Positions 44,813-54,324 of a stretch of 56,573 nt of DNA are shown one piece after another (position 1 is the stretch's first letter; each line of letters starts with the position of its first letter). A program made the translations under genes and the position numbers. The notes below the pieces were generated by a model. That model was given only the letters and a program-made list of their open reading frames with translations, had not been told where the DNA came from and did no database searches. Source of the stretch: Deltaproteobacteria bacterium (GTDB lineage: Bacteria; Desulfobacterota; GWC2-55-46); NCBI GenBank assembly GCA_016177845.1, contig JACOUO010000024.1:1-56573 (forward strand), in the 5' to 3' direction.

Positions 44813-45545
44813 TCCTGTCCGCGTTAGTCCCTATATCGCTTTTCCCTACCCGAGAGGTTGACCTTACATCTATCTTTGAGCCTGTAGCCGAAGGCTTTAT
44901 CCGTACGATAATATCATCCTTGAAACCAAACCAGAAGGTGGAGTCAGTCGCCTCTATCCTGCCCTCTTTCTTATCGGCATCAACTATCTGCCAGCCCATC
45001 CTCCCTGCTGCCCTTAAAGCCCTTTCGTAAGCATCCAGTGGTTCATAAGGGAGTATCAACGGCCCTATGTCAGGGTAAGCGGCCTTTTGCTTTAAGGACA
45101 CCTCAGCGCCTCCGTACCACGGCGGATTAGGCGCGTCTTTTCTTACCTCAAGTATTTTAACGAATTGGGGCGGGTTTTCTGTATCAGTAGTTATGTCGTG
45201 TATGGGCGGCAGGGTCTGGGCATTCCTCCACCATTGGAAAGGGATATAGAAGACGATAAGCCCGATAAAAAGCGCGGCTATCGAGATGAACATCGATTTT
45301 CTTGAACCGCTGATAGAGGAAATAAGGCTTACGATTGAAATCAGTACGGCAATGAAGCCGCCGTAAGCGCCCCACTTGAGGATTGAAAACCCTGTCCTGA
45401 ATTCCCACCAGTTAAGCTTTGTACCGAGCCCTGACATAATAGCTGCAATCATAGAGACTGCCGCAAGTGTTAAGCCGATTACCGAAGCTATTGAGAAGTC
45501 CCTTTTCGGGCCGTCTGTTATCTCATTGATGAATTGCTCGCCCAT
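44778..45545 (-). CDS. DUF1499 membrane protein
   Basis: 255 residues. Three membrane helices (about 20-40, 57-78, 86-105) are followed by a soluble DUF1499 domain beginning PPIHDITTDTENPPQF and including RAAGRMGWQIVDADKKEGRIEATDSTFWFGFKDDIIVRI. DUF1499 proteins are uncharacterised. The 3' end overlaps uvrC tail to tail. No clear ribosome site before the ATG. Confidence 0.8.
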   Translation of the reverse strand: MGEQFINEITDGPKRDFSIASVIGLTLAAVSMIAAIMSGLGTKLNWWEFRTGFSILKWGAYGGFIAVLISIVSLISSISGSRKSMFISIAALFIGLIVFYIPFQWWRNAQTLPPIHDITTDTENPPQFVKILEVRKDAPNPPWYGGAEVSLKQKAAYPDIGPLILPYEPLDAYERALRAAGRMGWQIVDADKKEGRIEATDSTFWFGFKDDIIVRIKPSATGSKIDVRSTSRVGKSDIGTNADRIRTYLDLLRSS

Positions 45546-45620
45546 TCTAAGAGAATATACAGGCCATCGTGTTATGTCAAGGTTCCCATAAACAAGAAGT
45601 CGATAGGAGGGTGATAAGCA

Positions 45621-45656
45621 GTCATTCCCGAATGTTTAATCGGGAATCGAGTATTT
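45621..45656. repeat. Dispersed repeat GTCATTCCCGAATG (copy 1)
   Basis: GTCATTCCCGAATG followed by ATCGGGAATC and GAGTATT; stem ATTCCCGA (45624-45631) pairs with TCGGGAAT (45640-45647). Near-identical copies lie at 56370-56405 and, cut by the window end, at 56554-56573. Confidence 0.75.
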
Positions 45657-45752
45657 AAAGAGATAATTGCCTGACAGCTTTTGCGGAGGAAAATACCATA
45701 GTTGTCACTGCGATCAGGGTGAGTTTTTTGTATTTTGTCTTGAAAAACCCCG

Positions 45753-45899
45753 AGGGCGTTAATGGTGCAGCAACCCCTAAGGGAGGAAGGGTGAGCGAGC
45801 CGAGTGCGGGAGTAAAGCGACCTAAGAAATGAACCGAGCGGATTGGGGAGGAGCGGGGTTGCGCATCCATTCGCCCGAAAGAGCCCGGCAGGGCGTTAA
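45753..45899. repeat. Possible small non-coding mobile or repeat element
   Basis: A GC- and purine-rich block in an AT-rich spacer. The 10-base direct repeat AGGGCGTTAA occurs at 45753-45762 and 45890-45899. Inside are imperfect inverted repeats: AATGGTGCAGCAACCCC on the left (45761-45777) and GGGGTTGCGCATCCATT on the right (45856-45872). This is the general layout of a MITE-like element, but the right inverted repeat is not flush with the direct repeat. It is not coding as far as I can tell. Confidence 0.4.
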
Positions 45900-46040
45900 A
45901 GTTAAAACAGCACTGAGCTGATTAACTAATCATCCTTGAATTAAGCTAAATAATGAGTTAAAAATAAGTAATCTCAGATTTTATCAGGGTCTTTCGCTTA
46001 AACGGCATCCTAAAGGAATCCTCATTCGGAAGGAATTTCA

Positions 46041-48455
46041 TTGCGCCCTCTCGTCCCTGTACTGTTATCCTTTGCCGCAGGCATAATCGCCGCAAAATCC
46101 ATATCCCTTTCCTATCAACTGACAGTCGTCCTGCTTGCGTTATCCCTCCTTCCTGCAATCTCTTTATTTTTAGTAAGGCAAAGATTTAATGCCTTAATTG
46201 TCACTGCGCCTTTTTTCATGCTCGGCGTCCTTTTCATAAAGCCCCATCTGAACCCTGAACTTTCGCCGAATCATATAAAAAACATCATCAGGGAAATCCC
46301 TTTTGAGAACAGCATTGGGACAGGCATCGAAGGGTTTGTCACAGGCTCTCCTGAGGCAGGCCATAAAAGGACACGCATCTGCATAGAGGCAAGGCGCATC
46401 AATTACAATGGGCAATGGAAGGATGTTGAAGGAAAAGTGTTGCTGAGCGTCTATGGGAATACGGATGCCAAAAGGGGAGACTACATCGGCGCGCTTGCAA
46501 ATCTGAGAGAGCCGAGGAACTTCGGGAACAGGGGCGAGTTTGACTATAAGGGGCGGCTCAACCTGCAAGGCATTTTTGCCACAGGCTCGGTAAAGAACGA
46601 ACGGCTCATATATACCATTAAAAAAGCTGACCCTGATTTCATGGGCCGTATAGACGGTGTAAGAAATTCCATCAGCGCATTTATTGATAACTCCGATATT
46701 GAGAATAAAGGCGCGCTCAAGGCATTGATAATAGCGGAGGAAGGCGGCATCGGAAAGGGCCTCAGGGAGACCTTCAAAAGGACAGGCACATGGCATATCA
46801 TATCCATTTCAGGGCTTCATGTAGGCATTGTCGCGGTATTTTCCTATACCATCTTCCTTTTTCTCTTTAAACAGTCTGAGTGTCTTGCGCTCAGGTACAA
46901 TATAAAAAAGCTCTCTACAATTTTATCCCTTGTGCCTGTTGTCTTTTACGGTCTTCTGGCAGGCTTTCCAGTGCCAACCCAGAGGGCAGTGATAATGGTA
47001 GCTGCCTTTGTCATTGCATTTGCCATGAACAGGGGAAAGGATTTTTATAACACTCTTGCCTTTGCTGCACTCATTATCCTGCTCCTCTATCCCTATTCGA
47101 TATGGGATGTCTCATTCCAGCTTACTTTTGCCGCCATGTTTTCCATTGTATATATTGAATCGAGATTGAAAAATTTAATTAAGCAGGAAAAAGAGGACGG
47201 AAAACCTGAAAAAAATCTTATAAAAAAACTTTTTCTGAAAAGAGTATTGCCGGCTCTCCTTGTTACCATAGCCGCAGGAATAGGCATTTCTCCAATCGTG
47301 GCGTATCACTTCAACCAGATATCTCTGACGGGGCTTGCCGCCAACCTGATTGCAATCCCATTGACAGGAGTGATAGTTCCGCTTCTTTTTATTTCAGTAT
47401 TGCTGATTCCCCTGTGGGCAGGGCTTGCGAGTTCGGTTTTATTCCTTGCGGATATTATGTTCAGGCTGCTTGCTTACATAATAAGCATCTTCTCAGCCCT
47501 TCCATACGCGGCAAAATGGGTACCTTCGCCTGCGATAATCGAGATAATCCTTTTTTACGCCATCGTAATCTGCCTTCTTAATTTTAGAAAAAACCGAATC
47601 TACGCGTATTCAACACCTGTGATAGCGGCGGGCTTTGTTTTCAACTGGGGCTACTTTAATTTTTCAGGGATGAATACAAACGGTCTTAAGGTGACTTTCT
47701 TAAGCGTGGGGCAGGGCGAATCCGAGCTCATAGAATTCCCAGGCGGAAAGACCATGCTTATTGACGGAGGAGGCATCTTTAACAGTGATTATGATATCGG
47801 GGAGAAAATAATAGCTCCTTTCTTATGGTCTAAAAGGATTGGCAGGGTCGATTACATGGTGCTCACGCATGCGCAGCTGGACCATATGGGCGGGCTCAAG
47901 TTCATAGTTGAGAACTTTGATGTGGGAGAGTTCTGGTGGAACGGCGAAGGCAGCCTCGATGACCTTGGGGAGGCTGTTTCAGGAAAGGTAAAGACAAGGA
48001 TACTGGACAGCTCAACTGAAGCCATTAAGATAGGAGGGGCGGATGTGAGGGTTATCAACCCGCCCCATTATGAAAGGCTCAGGGATGAGAACAATAATTC
48101 TCTGGTCTTAAAGGTAGCTTATGGAGATAAGAGTTTTCTCTTTACCGGAGATATAGGCAAAGAGGCAGAAAGCAGTCTTCTTTATAAAAATATCAGTTCC
48201 TCGGTATTAAAGGCTCCTCATCATGGAAGCAGGTATTCATCCGATAAGGAATTCCTGCAAAAGGTGAGGCCGTCGGTGGTAGTGGTCTCAGCAGGATTCA
48301 GGAATATCTTTAACTTCCCTCATAAGGAGACCCTTGAGAGATACAGAAGTGTTGGCGCTAAGGTATTCAGGACTGATGAGCACGGCGCGGTTACCATTGA
48401 AACAGACGGAAAAAGTTTAAGGGTTGAGCCTTATTTGACTGCGGAAGCGCTGTAG
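46041..48455 (+). CDS. comEC: ComEC/Rec2 DNA-uptake channel protein
   Basis: Inner-membrane channel for transforming DNA. 804 residues: N-terminal hydrophobic and DUF4131-like region (1-190), the multi-helix Competence domain (about 235-500, WHIISISGLHVGIVAVFSY and FPVPTQRAVIMV), and a C-terminal metallo-beta-lactamase domain (VGQGESELIEFPGGKTMLIDGG, LTHAQLDHMGG, APHHGSRYSSDKEFL). TTG start with GGAAGGA six bases upstream. No other competence genes are adjacent, so natural transformation is suggested but not shown. Confidence 0.93.
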   Translation: MRPLVPVLLSFAAGIIAAKSISLSYQLTVVLLALSLLPAISLFLVRQRFNALIVTAPFFMLGVLFIKPHLNPELSPNHIKNIIREIPFENSIGTGIEGFVTGSPEAGHKRTRICIEARRINYNGQWKDVEGKVLLSVYGNTDAKRGDYIGALANLREPRNFGNRGEFDYKGRLNLQGIFATGSVKNERLIYTIKKADPDFMGRIDGVRNSISAFIDNSDIENKGALKALIIAEEGGIGKGLRETFKRTGTWHIISISGLHVGIVAVFSYTIFLFLFKQSECLALRYNIKKLSTILSLVPVVFYGLLAGFPVPTQRAVIMVAAFVIAFAMNRGKDFYNTLAFAALIILLLYPYSIWDVSFQLTFAAMFSIVYIESRLKNLIKQEKEDGKPEKNLIKKLFLKRVLPALLVTIAAGIGISPIVAYHFNQISLTGLAANLIAIPLTGVIVPLLFISVLLIPLWAGLASSVLFLADIMFRLLAYIISIFSALPYAAKWVPSPAIIEIILFYAIVICLLNFRKNRIYAYSTPVIAAGFVFNWGYFNFSGMNTNGLKVTFLSVGQGESELIEFPGGKTMLIDGGGIFNSDYDIGEKIIAPFLWSKRIGRVDYMVLTHAQLDHMGGLKFIVENFDVGEFWWNGEGSLDDLGEAVSGKVKTRILDSSTEAIKIGGADVRVINPPHYERLRDENNNSLVLKVAYGDKSFLFTGDIGKEAESSLLYKNISSSVLKAPHHGSRYSSDKEFLQKVRPSVVVVSAGFRNIFNFPHKETLERYRSVGAKVFRTDEHGAVTIETDGKSLRVEPYLTAEAL

Positions 48456-48521
48456 AGTATACTCAATTGTGCATTGTTTCAGTGATTAATAAATTAAATT
48501 TTTTGCCAGAGGGCTTTTAAA

Positions 48522-49049
48522 ATGAAGATATTACGCGTGATTGCAATATTGTTTTTTCTGGCTTCAGCCGCATACGCTGACCTGTACCAGTGGAAGGACA
48601 GAGAAGGGGTTATCCATATCACAGACGACCTTAAAAAAGTGCCTGAAGCTTACAGGAACAAGGTAAAGGTATTTGAATCAACCGCAAAAGAAAAAGAGAG
48701 GGAGGCGGAGCCGCCCCCTGCAGTGATAATACAGCCTCCGCAGAGGGATATTGGAGAGGAAATCTATGGAGACCACACCCTTGAGTGGTGGAGGCAGACA
48801 TTTATAAAGAGAAAAGAGGAACTTGCCTCTATTGAATCAAGCGTAACCGCTAAAAGGCAATACATCGATATATTCGAGAGCGGCAGGCGCACAGGCCAGA
48901 TATTCGAACCCACGGAAATAGAGACCTATAACAGGTACAAATCAGAGTTGCCGAGGGACCAGGAAAGGCTTGTTGATTTAAGGACTGATCTTGATGAGCT
49001 TAGGAGAAAGGCAACCATAGCAGGTGTGCCGAGAGAGGTAAGGGATTAA
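48522..49049 (+). CDS. DUF4124-domain periplasmic protein
   Basis: 175 residues. A signal peptide (MKILRVIAILFFLASAAYA) followed by the DUF4124 motif DLYQWKDREGVIHITDDLKKVP, a Pro-rich linker and a coiled-coil C-terminal half. DUF4124 proteins are common in Gram-negative bacteria; function unknown. The stop overlaps the converging MBL gene by four bases. Confidence 0.85.
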   Translation: MKILRVIAILFFLASAAYADLYQWKDREGVIHITDDLKKVPEAYRNKVKVFESTAKEKEREAEPPPAVIIQPPQRDIGEEIYGDHTLEWWRQTFIKRKEELASIESSVTAKRQYIDIFESGRRTGQIFEPTEIETYNRYKSELPRDQERLVDLRTDLDELRRKATIAGVPREVRD

Positions 49050-49885
49050 AGCTTAAATTCCATTCCTGTTGCAACTGCAAAGCATTCCATTTTGGAACCG
49101 CGTTCGGCGACAATCTTTCTGCACTCGGCCTGAATCCTGTCAACCTCATCATCTGTCCTCTCCTGATTAAGGTGGAATAGGCCTAAAGCCTTTACACCCG
49201 CGTCAAGCGCGAGGTTCAATGTATCCAGATAGACCGAATGCCCCCATCCCACTGTTTCCTTATATTCCTCCCTGCTGTATTCAGCGTCATGGAATAAAAG
49301 GTCAGCCCCTTTAGAGAATTTTGCGTAATCAGCGTAACCAAGCCCGAATGGATGATGATGTGTCAGCTCATTATCGGTAAGAAAGACAAAGGTCTTTCCG
49401 TCCTCTTCGAGCTTATATCCAACGCCCTGGTTAGGATGGCTTAGCGGAATGGTTGATATCTTGACCGAGCCGATGGCATAATTTTTATGCCCCATTCCAA
49501 GGAATGAGATATCCGCGTTTATATCCTCAAGCTCTATTGGGAAGTAGGGCGAGGACATGGTCTTGGAGATGATGGATTTAAGCGAATCCTGCGTGGGCTG
49601 CGGGCCGTAGATTCTTATCTCAGAATCTTTTTTATAGATTGGCTTAAAAAAAGGAAAGCCTGAAAGGTGGTCCCAGTGCGCGTGTGTGAGGAGCAGATTT
49701 ATTTTTTTGATGTTTTCGCTGACAACCCTGTTGCCGAGATTTCTTATGCCTGTCCCTGCATCAATGATTATAAGGTCGCCGGTGTTGCTTACGACCTCGA
49801 TGCAAGTTGTATCTCCGCCATACCTGTTGAACTGTTTGCCTGATACGGCTATCGACCCTCTTGACCCCCAGACTCGTATTATCAT
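49046..49885 (-). CDS. MBL-fold metal-dependent hydrolase
   Basis: 279 residues. Metallo-beta-lactamase motifs: IIIDAGTGIRNLG, metal ligands THAHWDHLSG, His in PLSHPNQGVGYKLE, Asp in FLTDNE and LLFHDAEYS, His near the C-terminus in GLFHLNQERTDDEV. Close to the beta-CASP-free, RNase Z-like/phosphodiesterase group; cytoplasmic, no signal peptide. Substrate unknown, cyclic nucleotides or RNA are possibilities. Confidence 0.85.
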   Translation of the reverse strand: MIIRVWGSRGSIAVSGKQFNRYGGDTTCIEVVSNTGDLIIIDAGTGIRNLGNRVVSENIKKINLLLTHAHWDHLSGFPFFKPIYKKDSEIRIYGPQPTQDSLKSIISKTMSSPYFPIELEDINADISFLGMGHKNYAIGSVKISTIPLSHPNQGVGYKLEEDGKTFVFLTDNELTHHHPFGLGYADYAKFSKGADLLFHDAEYSREEYKETVGWGHSVYLDTLNLALDAGVKALGLFHLNQERTDDEVDRIQAECRKIVAERGSKMECFAVATGMEFKL

Positions 49886-50264
49886 GGGAGGCCTTTTATG
49901 GTTCCGGCTGGAAAATGGAGGAGTTCCTTAGAATTGGCAGGATTTATTTTTAGAGTATTATACATTTGCAATTTGGCCCGGTTTTTTGAAATCAGCGGCT
50001 GCGTAAGACCAGATGGTTATCTCAAAATTCTGACTCATACTCTATTTTACTGCACTGTATTATAGCAAATAAGTGACTTTAGTCAATTATATACTTTTTT
50101 CCTGCATTGCCGGAAAGCCATTCCTCTCAATGACTAAAGCAGTCGTCATTACGAGAATGCGAAGCAATCTGCATTTGATAATTCCCCTCCCTTACGGGAG
50201 GGGAATTAGAGAGACACTGACTGAAACAAAATTTAAAACAAAGTATTGCGATAACAATTAATAT
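49886..50264. repeat. Intergenic region with repeat sequences
   Basis: No gene seen. It holds a perfect 12-bp inverted repeat AATTCCCCTCCC (50180-50191) with GGGAGGGGAATT (50196-50207), loop TTAC, and before it GTCATTACGAGAATGCGAAGCAATCTGC-type sequence (50143-50174), a relative of widely dispersed bacterial repeats. The inverted repeat may help end larC transcripts. Confidence 0.6.
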
Positions 50265-51446
50265 TTATTTCTCCAGCGCAGCCTTCACCGCATCCATGAC
50301 TTTCTTAAGCGGAACTTTCTTTTTTTCCGCGAGGGCTTTGCAGTCCTCGTACTCAGGCTGATTGTTTACAACCTTTCCGTCCCTTAAAGACGCCTTTACC
50401 CGAACAGTGCCAAAAGGCGTTTTTACCTTTAATATCTTCCTCTCAAGGCAGTGCCTTTCGACATAATGCGTCCTTACGCCTATTGATGTGGATTCGTTGA
50501 AGATGACATCCAGCAGGGCCTCTTTTTTGCTTTCTTCAGTAAGGACCGAGAGAAGGATGCCGGGCCTTGATTTTTTCATCTGCACAGAGGTGTAGAAAAC
50601 ATCGAGCGCGCCGTTCGCAAAAAGCCTCTCCATAAGATAGCCCGCAAGCTGAGGGCTCATGTCATCGATATTCGTCTCCATCATCAGAAGCCTTTGGGCA
50701 GTCTTGCATTCCTCGTCTGCCGTGGCTTCTTCCGTTTTTCCGAGGAACACCCTTACAAGGTTGGCGGATTCCTTAAAATCTTTTTTGCCTGCCCCGTAGC
50801 CTGTCTTCTCTATTGTCATCTGCGGCATTGGCCCAAAGCCTGAGGCAATTGTCTTGATTATCGCCGCTCCGGTAGGTGTAGTAAGCTCAAAGGGAATGGT
50901 TGAGCCTGCGACAGGCACACCCTTTAATATCTCAACCGTTGCAGGGGCAGGGATAGGTATCCTGCCGTGCATGGTGTCAGCCCAGCCTGAGCCCAGCGGA
51001 ATAGGCGAGGCATAGACTTTGTCTATCCTGAGGGATTTTATGGCTATTGCCGCGCCTACTATATCAATGATGGAGTCCATTGCGCCGACCTCGTGAAAAT
51101 GCACCTCATCAGCAGCAATGCCGTGTATCTTTCCTTCAGCCTCAGCGATTATTTTGAAGATGGAAGCGCTCAATTCCTTCACATCAGCGGAAAGCGAGCT
51201 TTCTTTTATTATCTTCCTGATATCCTTAAATGTCCTGTGGTGGTGCGACTCTTTGATATTTACCCTGAAGCTTGTCGCTGTTATCGAATGGCGCACTTCC
51301 TTGCCTATTTTTACATCTATCTTATCTACAGGCAGTTTTTTAAGCTCACGGACTATCATCTTGAAATCAACCCCGAGGTCGATCAAGGCGGCAAGGCACA
51401 TGTCCCCGCTTATGCCTGTGGGGCAGTCGAAATAAAGGATATTCAT
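50265..51446 (-). CDS. larC: LarC, nickel insertase of the nickel-pincer cofactor
   Basis: CTP-dependent insertion of Ni into the pyridinium dithiocarboxylate cofactor of lactate racemase-like enzymes. 393 residues. Family start YFDCPTGISGDMCLAALIDLG, the His-rich ESHHHRTFKDI, and DEVHFHEVGAMDSIIDIVGAAIA are typical. In Lactiplantibacillus the gene is split and joined by programmed frameshift; here it is one continuous frame. Follows larB by 38 bases. LarE and LarA are not in the window. Confidence 0.93.
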   Translation of the reverse strand: MNILYFDCPTGISGDMCLAALIDLGVDFKMIVRELKKLPVDKIDVKIGKEVRHSITATSFRVNIKESHHHRTFKDIRKIIKESSLSADVKELSASIFKIIAEAEGKIHGIAADEVHFHEVGAMDSIIDIVGAAIAIKSLRIDKVYASPIPLGSGWADTMHGRIPIPAPATVEILKGVPVAGSTIPFELTTPTGAAIIKTIASGFGPMPQMTIEKTGYGAGKKDFKESANLVRVFLGKTEEATADEECKTAQRLLMMETNIDDMSPQLAGYLMERLFANGALDVFYTSVQMKKSRPGILLSVLTEESKKEALLDVIFNESTSIGVRTHYVERHCLERKILKVKTPFGTVRVKASLRDGKVVNNQPEYEDCKALAEKKKVPLKKVMDAVKAALEK

Positions 51447-51484
51447 TTTAAGTTCCCGATGATTTATTTTTTAAGACGGAAAGG

Positions 51485-52234
51485 CTATTCCCTGTTGATA
51501 AGGCTTGCTACATAAGCCGCGCCGAAACCGTTATCTATATTTACCACTGAAATGCCTGAGGCGCATGAGTTAAGCATTGCCATAAGCGTTGTAAGGCCGC
51601 CGAGGTTTGCCCCGTACCCGACACTTGTTGGAACCGCTATGACAGGCCTTGCGACAAGCCCTGAGACTACGCTCGGAAGCGCGCCTTCCATGCCTGCGGC
51701 AACTATAAGGACATTGGCGTCCCAGAGGTCCTGCTTCCTGTGCAGGAGCCTGTGAATGCCTGCCACCCCCACATCGTAGAGCCTCTTTACCGTGTTGCCC
51801 ATATACTCGGCGGTAAGCGCCGCCTCTTCAGCTACAGGCACATCAGAGGTGCCCGCGCATATGATAAGTATCGTGCCTCTGCCGGTATTTTTTATCTCAT
51901 GCGATTTGATGAAAAAGGTCCTTGCTATCTCGGTATATACAGCTTTTGGAAAAGCCTTTTTAAGCTCTTTCCCCTTTTTTTCATCGACCCTTGTCACAAG
52001 CACATTCTCTTTTCTTGAGAGCATGCTTTTTATTATTGCTTTTATCTGAGAGGTTGTTTTCCCTCCGCCGAAGATGACCTCAGGAAAGCCCTGCCTCAGT
52101 GAGCGATGGGTATCGAGGGTAGCGAACTCAAGGTCTTCGAAAGGCAGTTTCTTAAGCTCTTCGAGAGCGTCCTTTACTTCGACATTGCCGTCCTTCACAC
52201 CTTTTAACAACTGTTCGAGTACTTTTACATTCAT
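51485..52234 (-). CDS. larB: LarB, pyridinium-3,5-biscarboxylate mononucleotide synthase
   Basis: Carboxylates nicotinate adenine dinucleotide in the first step of nickel-pincer cofactor synthesis. 249 residues with a C-terminal AIR-carboxylase (PurE)-like domain: ICAGTSDVPVAEEAALTAEYMG, VAAGMEGALPSVVSGLV, PVIAVPTSVGYG and NSCASGISVVNIDNGFGAA. Its ATG lies only five bases after the CheA stop on the same strand, which implies that it is part of the chemosensory operon. Confidence 0.93.
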   Translation of the reverse strand: MNVKVLEQLLKGVKDGNVEVKDALEELKKLPFEDLEFATLDTHRSLRQGFPEVIFGGGKTTSQIKAIIKSMLSRKENVLVTRVDEKKGKELKKAFPKAVYTEIARTFFIKSHEIKNTGRGTILIICAGTSDVPVAEEAALTAEYMGNTVKRLYDVGVAGIHRLLHRKQDLWDANVLIVAAGMEGALPSVVSGLVARPVIAVPTSVGYGANLGGLTTLMAMLNSCASGISVVNIDNGFGAAYVASLINRE

Positions 52235-52239
52235 GTTTT

Positions 52240-53904
52240 TTATTTAGCCGCCAAAGTATTATTATGAGGAGATTTTGAGACTATCTGCGCAATGTCCAGA
52301 AGGAAGACGGGTTTCCCGTCGCCCATCAGGGCTATCCCTGAAACGCCCCAAAGCCTGGACATGGGCGGCACGAGAGGCTTGATGTATGCGTCTATCTCAT
52401 CGCCGAAGTCATCCACCTTAAGTCCAAGAAGTTTTTTATCGCCTAAAGCAGGCCTTGTGTTCTCTACGATTAGAATCGTGTAGGTATCCCTGTCAAAAGA
52501 GTCCTCCAGGCCAAGTGTTTTCCCCAGTGATATTATCGGAATTTCCGTTCCGTTAAGTTCAAGGACACCGCCTGATATGTCGGAAGTTTTCACTTCTTTT
52601 ACTTTTTCAATCTTTGAGATTGGGACAAGGAACTGCTCGTAGCCGATTGATACTACGAGGGCCTTTGTTATCGATGTAGTCCTTGGGAGTTCCAGTATGA
52701 TCTTTGTGCCTTTCCCAAGGGTTGATTCTATCTCAAGGCTTCCGCCTATGCCTTCAACGAGCTCTTTTACTATATCCATCCCAACACCCCTGCCTGAGGT
52801 ATCGGTCACGGTCTCGGCAGTGCTCAGCCCCGGCAGGCAGATGAGCTTTATGGCTTCCTTATCGCTCATCGCAAGCACGCGGTCTCCGGAGAGCCCTTTT
52901 GCTATTGCTTTCTTCTTAATCTTTTCAATGTCTATCCCTCTGCCGTCATCGGATATCTCTACAATGGCCCTGTCCCTCTTTATACTGGCTTTTACCTTGA
53001 TTGTGCCTACGGAGAGCTTGCCCGCGCTGTTCCTTTCGCTTATGGGCTCAATGCCGTGGTCAACCGCGTTCCTGATGATATGCACAAGGGGAGAGCCGAG
53101 GTTTTCCAGTATCGAGCGGTCGAGGCTTATCTCTGTGCCTTCGATCTTCAGGTCCACTTCCTTGCCGCTTGCCTTGCATATGTCCCTTACAATCCTTGGA
53201 AGGCTCTGGGTAAGGTCTCCGATAGGGAGCATCCTTGCGGATAAAATATTTTTATGTATGGTGTTGATAGCCTTTCCGAGCATATGCACGCCGTCCTTGA
53301 ACTCGATTGAGCGCGATGCGTGCGTCATAGGCTTGAACGCGGAAAGCACCATGAAAAGGTCGCCGACTGTCGTAAGGAGGTCGTCAAAGACTTTGCCGTC
53401 CACCTTCATTACATTGGATATCTTAAGCTCATTGGCGGTAAACGCCTCTTTTACATTGATTACAGCCGTTTCCCGCTGCGGGGAAACCCTTGGAGCGGTT
53501 GCGGCCCCTGCGGCATTTTCAATCCTGACTTCAGAGATTGAGGCAAGCATTTTTAAAAAAGGATTTATGTCAGTATCGAGAGGAGAGTCTTCCTCTACTT
53601 TTTTTACAAGCTCCTTAAGGCTGTCAAGGCATTCAAGGAGTGTAGAGATTATCGGTGGTGATAGGGCTATTTTTTTTGAGCGGACCTTGTCAAGCAGGTC
53701 CTCCTGCGCATGGGCGAGCTTCGTCAGCGGGTCATAGCCCATTGAGGCGGACATGCCCTTTATTGAATGGTAATGCCTGAAGAGGTTGTCGATGGCGCCC
53801 CCTTCGGCAGGGTCTTTCTCCAGGGTTAAAAGTCCCTTTTCTATGCCTGAGATGTGTTCGTTCGTCTCCTGCAGGTATAGGGCTTTGTATTTGGAAGTAT
53901 CCAT
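52240..53904 (-). CDS. cheA: CheA histidine kinase of the second chemosensory cluster
   Basis: 554 residues. P1 with phospho-His46 (FRHYHSIKGMSASMG), an unstructured linker without a P2 domain (about 125-155), P3 helices, P4 ATPase with canonical N-box HIIRNAVDHGIE (Asn279, Asp282), DDGRGID and GRGVGMDIV, and a C-terminal CheW-like P5. Unlike the CheA at 3610, its N-box is standard. Sits after receptor, cheW and cheY and directly before larB. No CheR, CheB or CheC is encoded with it, so adaptation is absent or borrowed. Confidence 0.93.
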   Translation of the reverse strand: MDTSKYKALYLQETNEHISGIEKGLLTLEKDPAEGGAIDNLFRHYHSIKGMSASMGYDPLTKLAHAQEDLLDKVRSKKIALSPPIISTLLECLDSLKELVKKVEEDSPLDTDINPFLKMLASISEVRIENAAGAATAPRVSPQRETAVINVKEAFTANELKISNVMKVDGKVFDDLLTTVGDLFMVLSAFKPMTHASRSIEFKDGVHMLGKAINTIHKNILSARMLPIGDLTQSLPRIVRDICKASGKEVDLKIEGTEISLDRSILENLGSPLVHIIRNAVDHGIEPISERNSAGKLSVGTIKVKASIKRDRAIVEISDDGRGIDIEKIKKKAIAKGLSGDRVLAMSDKEAIKLICLPGLSTAETVTDTSGRGVGMDIVKELVEGIGGSLEIESTLGKGTKIILELPRTTSITKALVVSIGYEQFLVPISKIEKVKEVKTSDISGGVLELNGTEIPIISLGKTLGLEDSFDRDTYTILIVENTRPALGDKKLLGLKVDDFGDEIDAYIKPLVPPMSRLWGVSGIALMGDGKPVFLLDIAQIVSKSPHNNTLAAK

Positions 53905-53943
53905 TTTTTTAGGAAAAATCCTGATTAATGATTAGGAGCAATT

Positions 53944-54324
53944 TTATGGCTGGCTTTTTACGATGCCAAGGCTGCCAAGCGTGTTAAGGACCTTTGTCTC
54001 GCTCAGCGGTTTGATGATGTAGGCGCATGCCCCTGATTTTATTGCCTCTTCCACTATCGGCTCATACCCGAGGGAAGTGCACATGACTATCTTAAGCGGC
54101 AGCTTAAGCTGTGATATCTCCCTTGCCGCTTCAAGCCCGTTCTTTACAGGCATTACCACATCGAGGATGACTATGTCCGGCCTTAATGCCGCTGCCTGTT
54201 CAAGGGCCTCGGCCCCGTTGGTGGCCTCTCCCACAACCTCGTAGCCGCCTTTTTTAAGGATGTCCCTGAGGGCAACCCTGAAGAATGCCGCATCATCCGC
54301 TATCAATACTCTTTTAGATTCCAT
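53944..54324 (-). CDS. cheY: CheY-like response regulator of the second cluster
   Basis: Receiver-only protein, 126 residues. Acidic pair Asp10-Asp11 (LIADDAAFF), phosphoacceptor Asp55 (VILDVVMP), switch Thr in VMCTSLG and Lys105 (IIKPL). I chose ATG 54324, which overlaps the end of cheW by 11 bases; a TTG at 54351 would add nine residues not belonging to the fold. The next gene, cheA, begins 39 bases later. Confidence 0.92.
   Translation of the reverse strand: MESKRVLIADDAAFFRVALRDILKKGGYEVVGEATNGAEALEQAAALRPDIVILDVVMPVKNGLEAAREISQLKLPLKIVMCTSLGYEPIVEEAIKSGACAYIIKPLSETKVLNTLGSLGIVKSQP

Noticed and set aside
45655-45870. 71-codon minus-strand frame in the 45.6-46.0 kb spacer
   Set aside because: It reads through the repeat-like element; no ribosome site and no motif.
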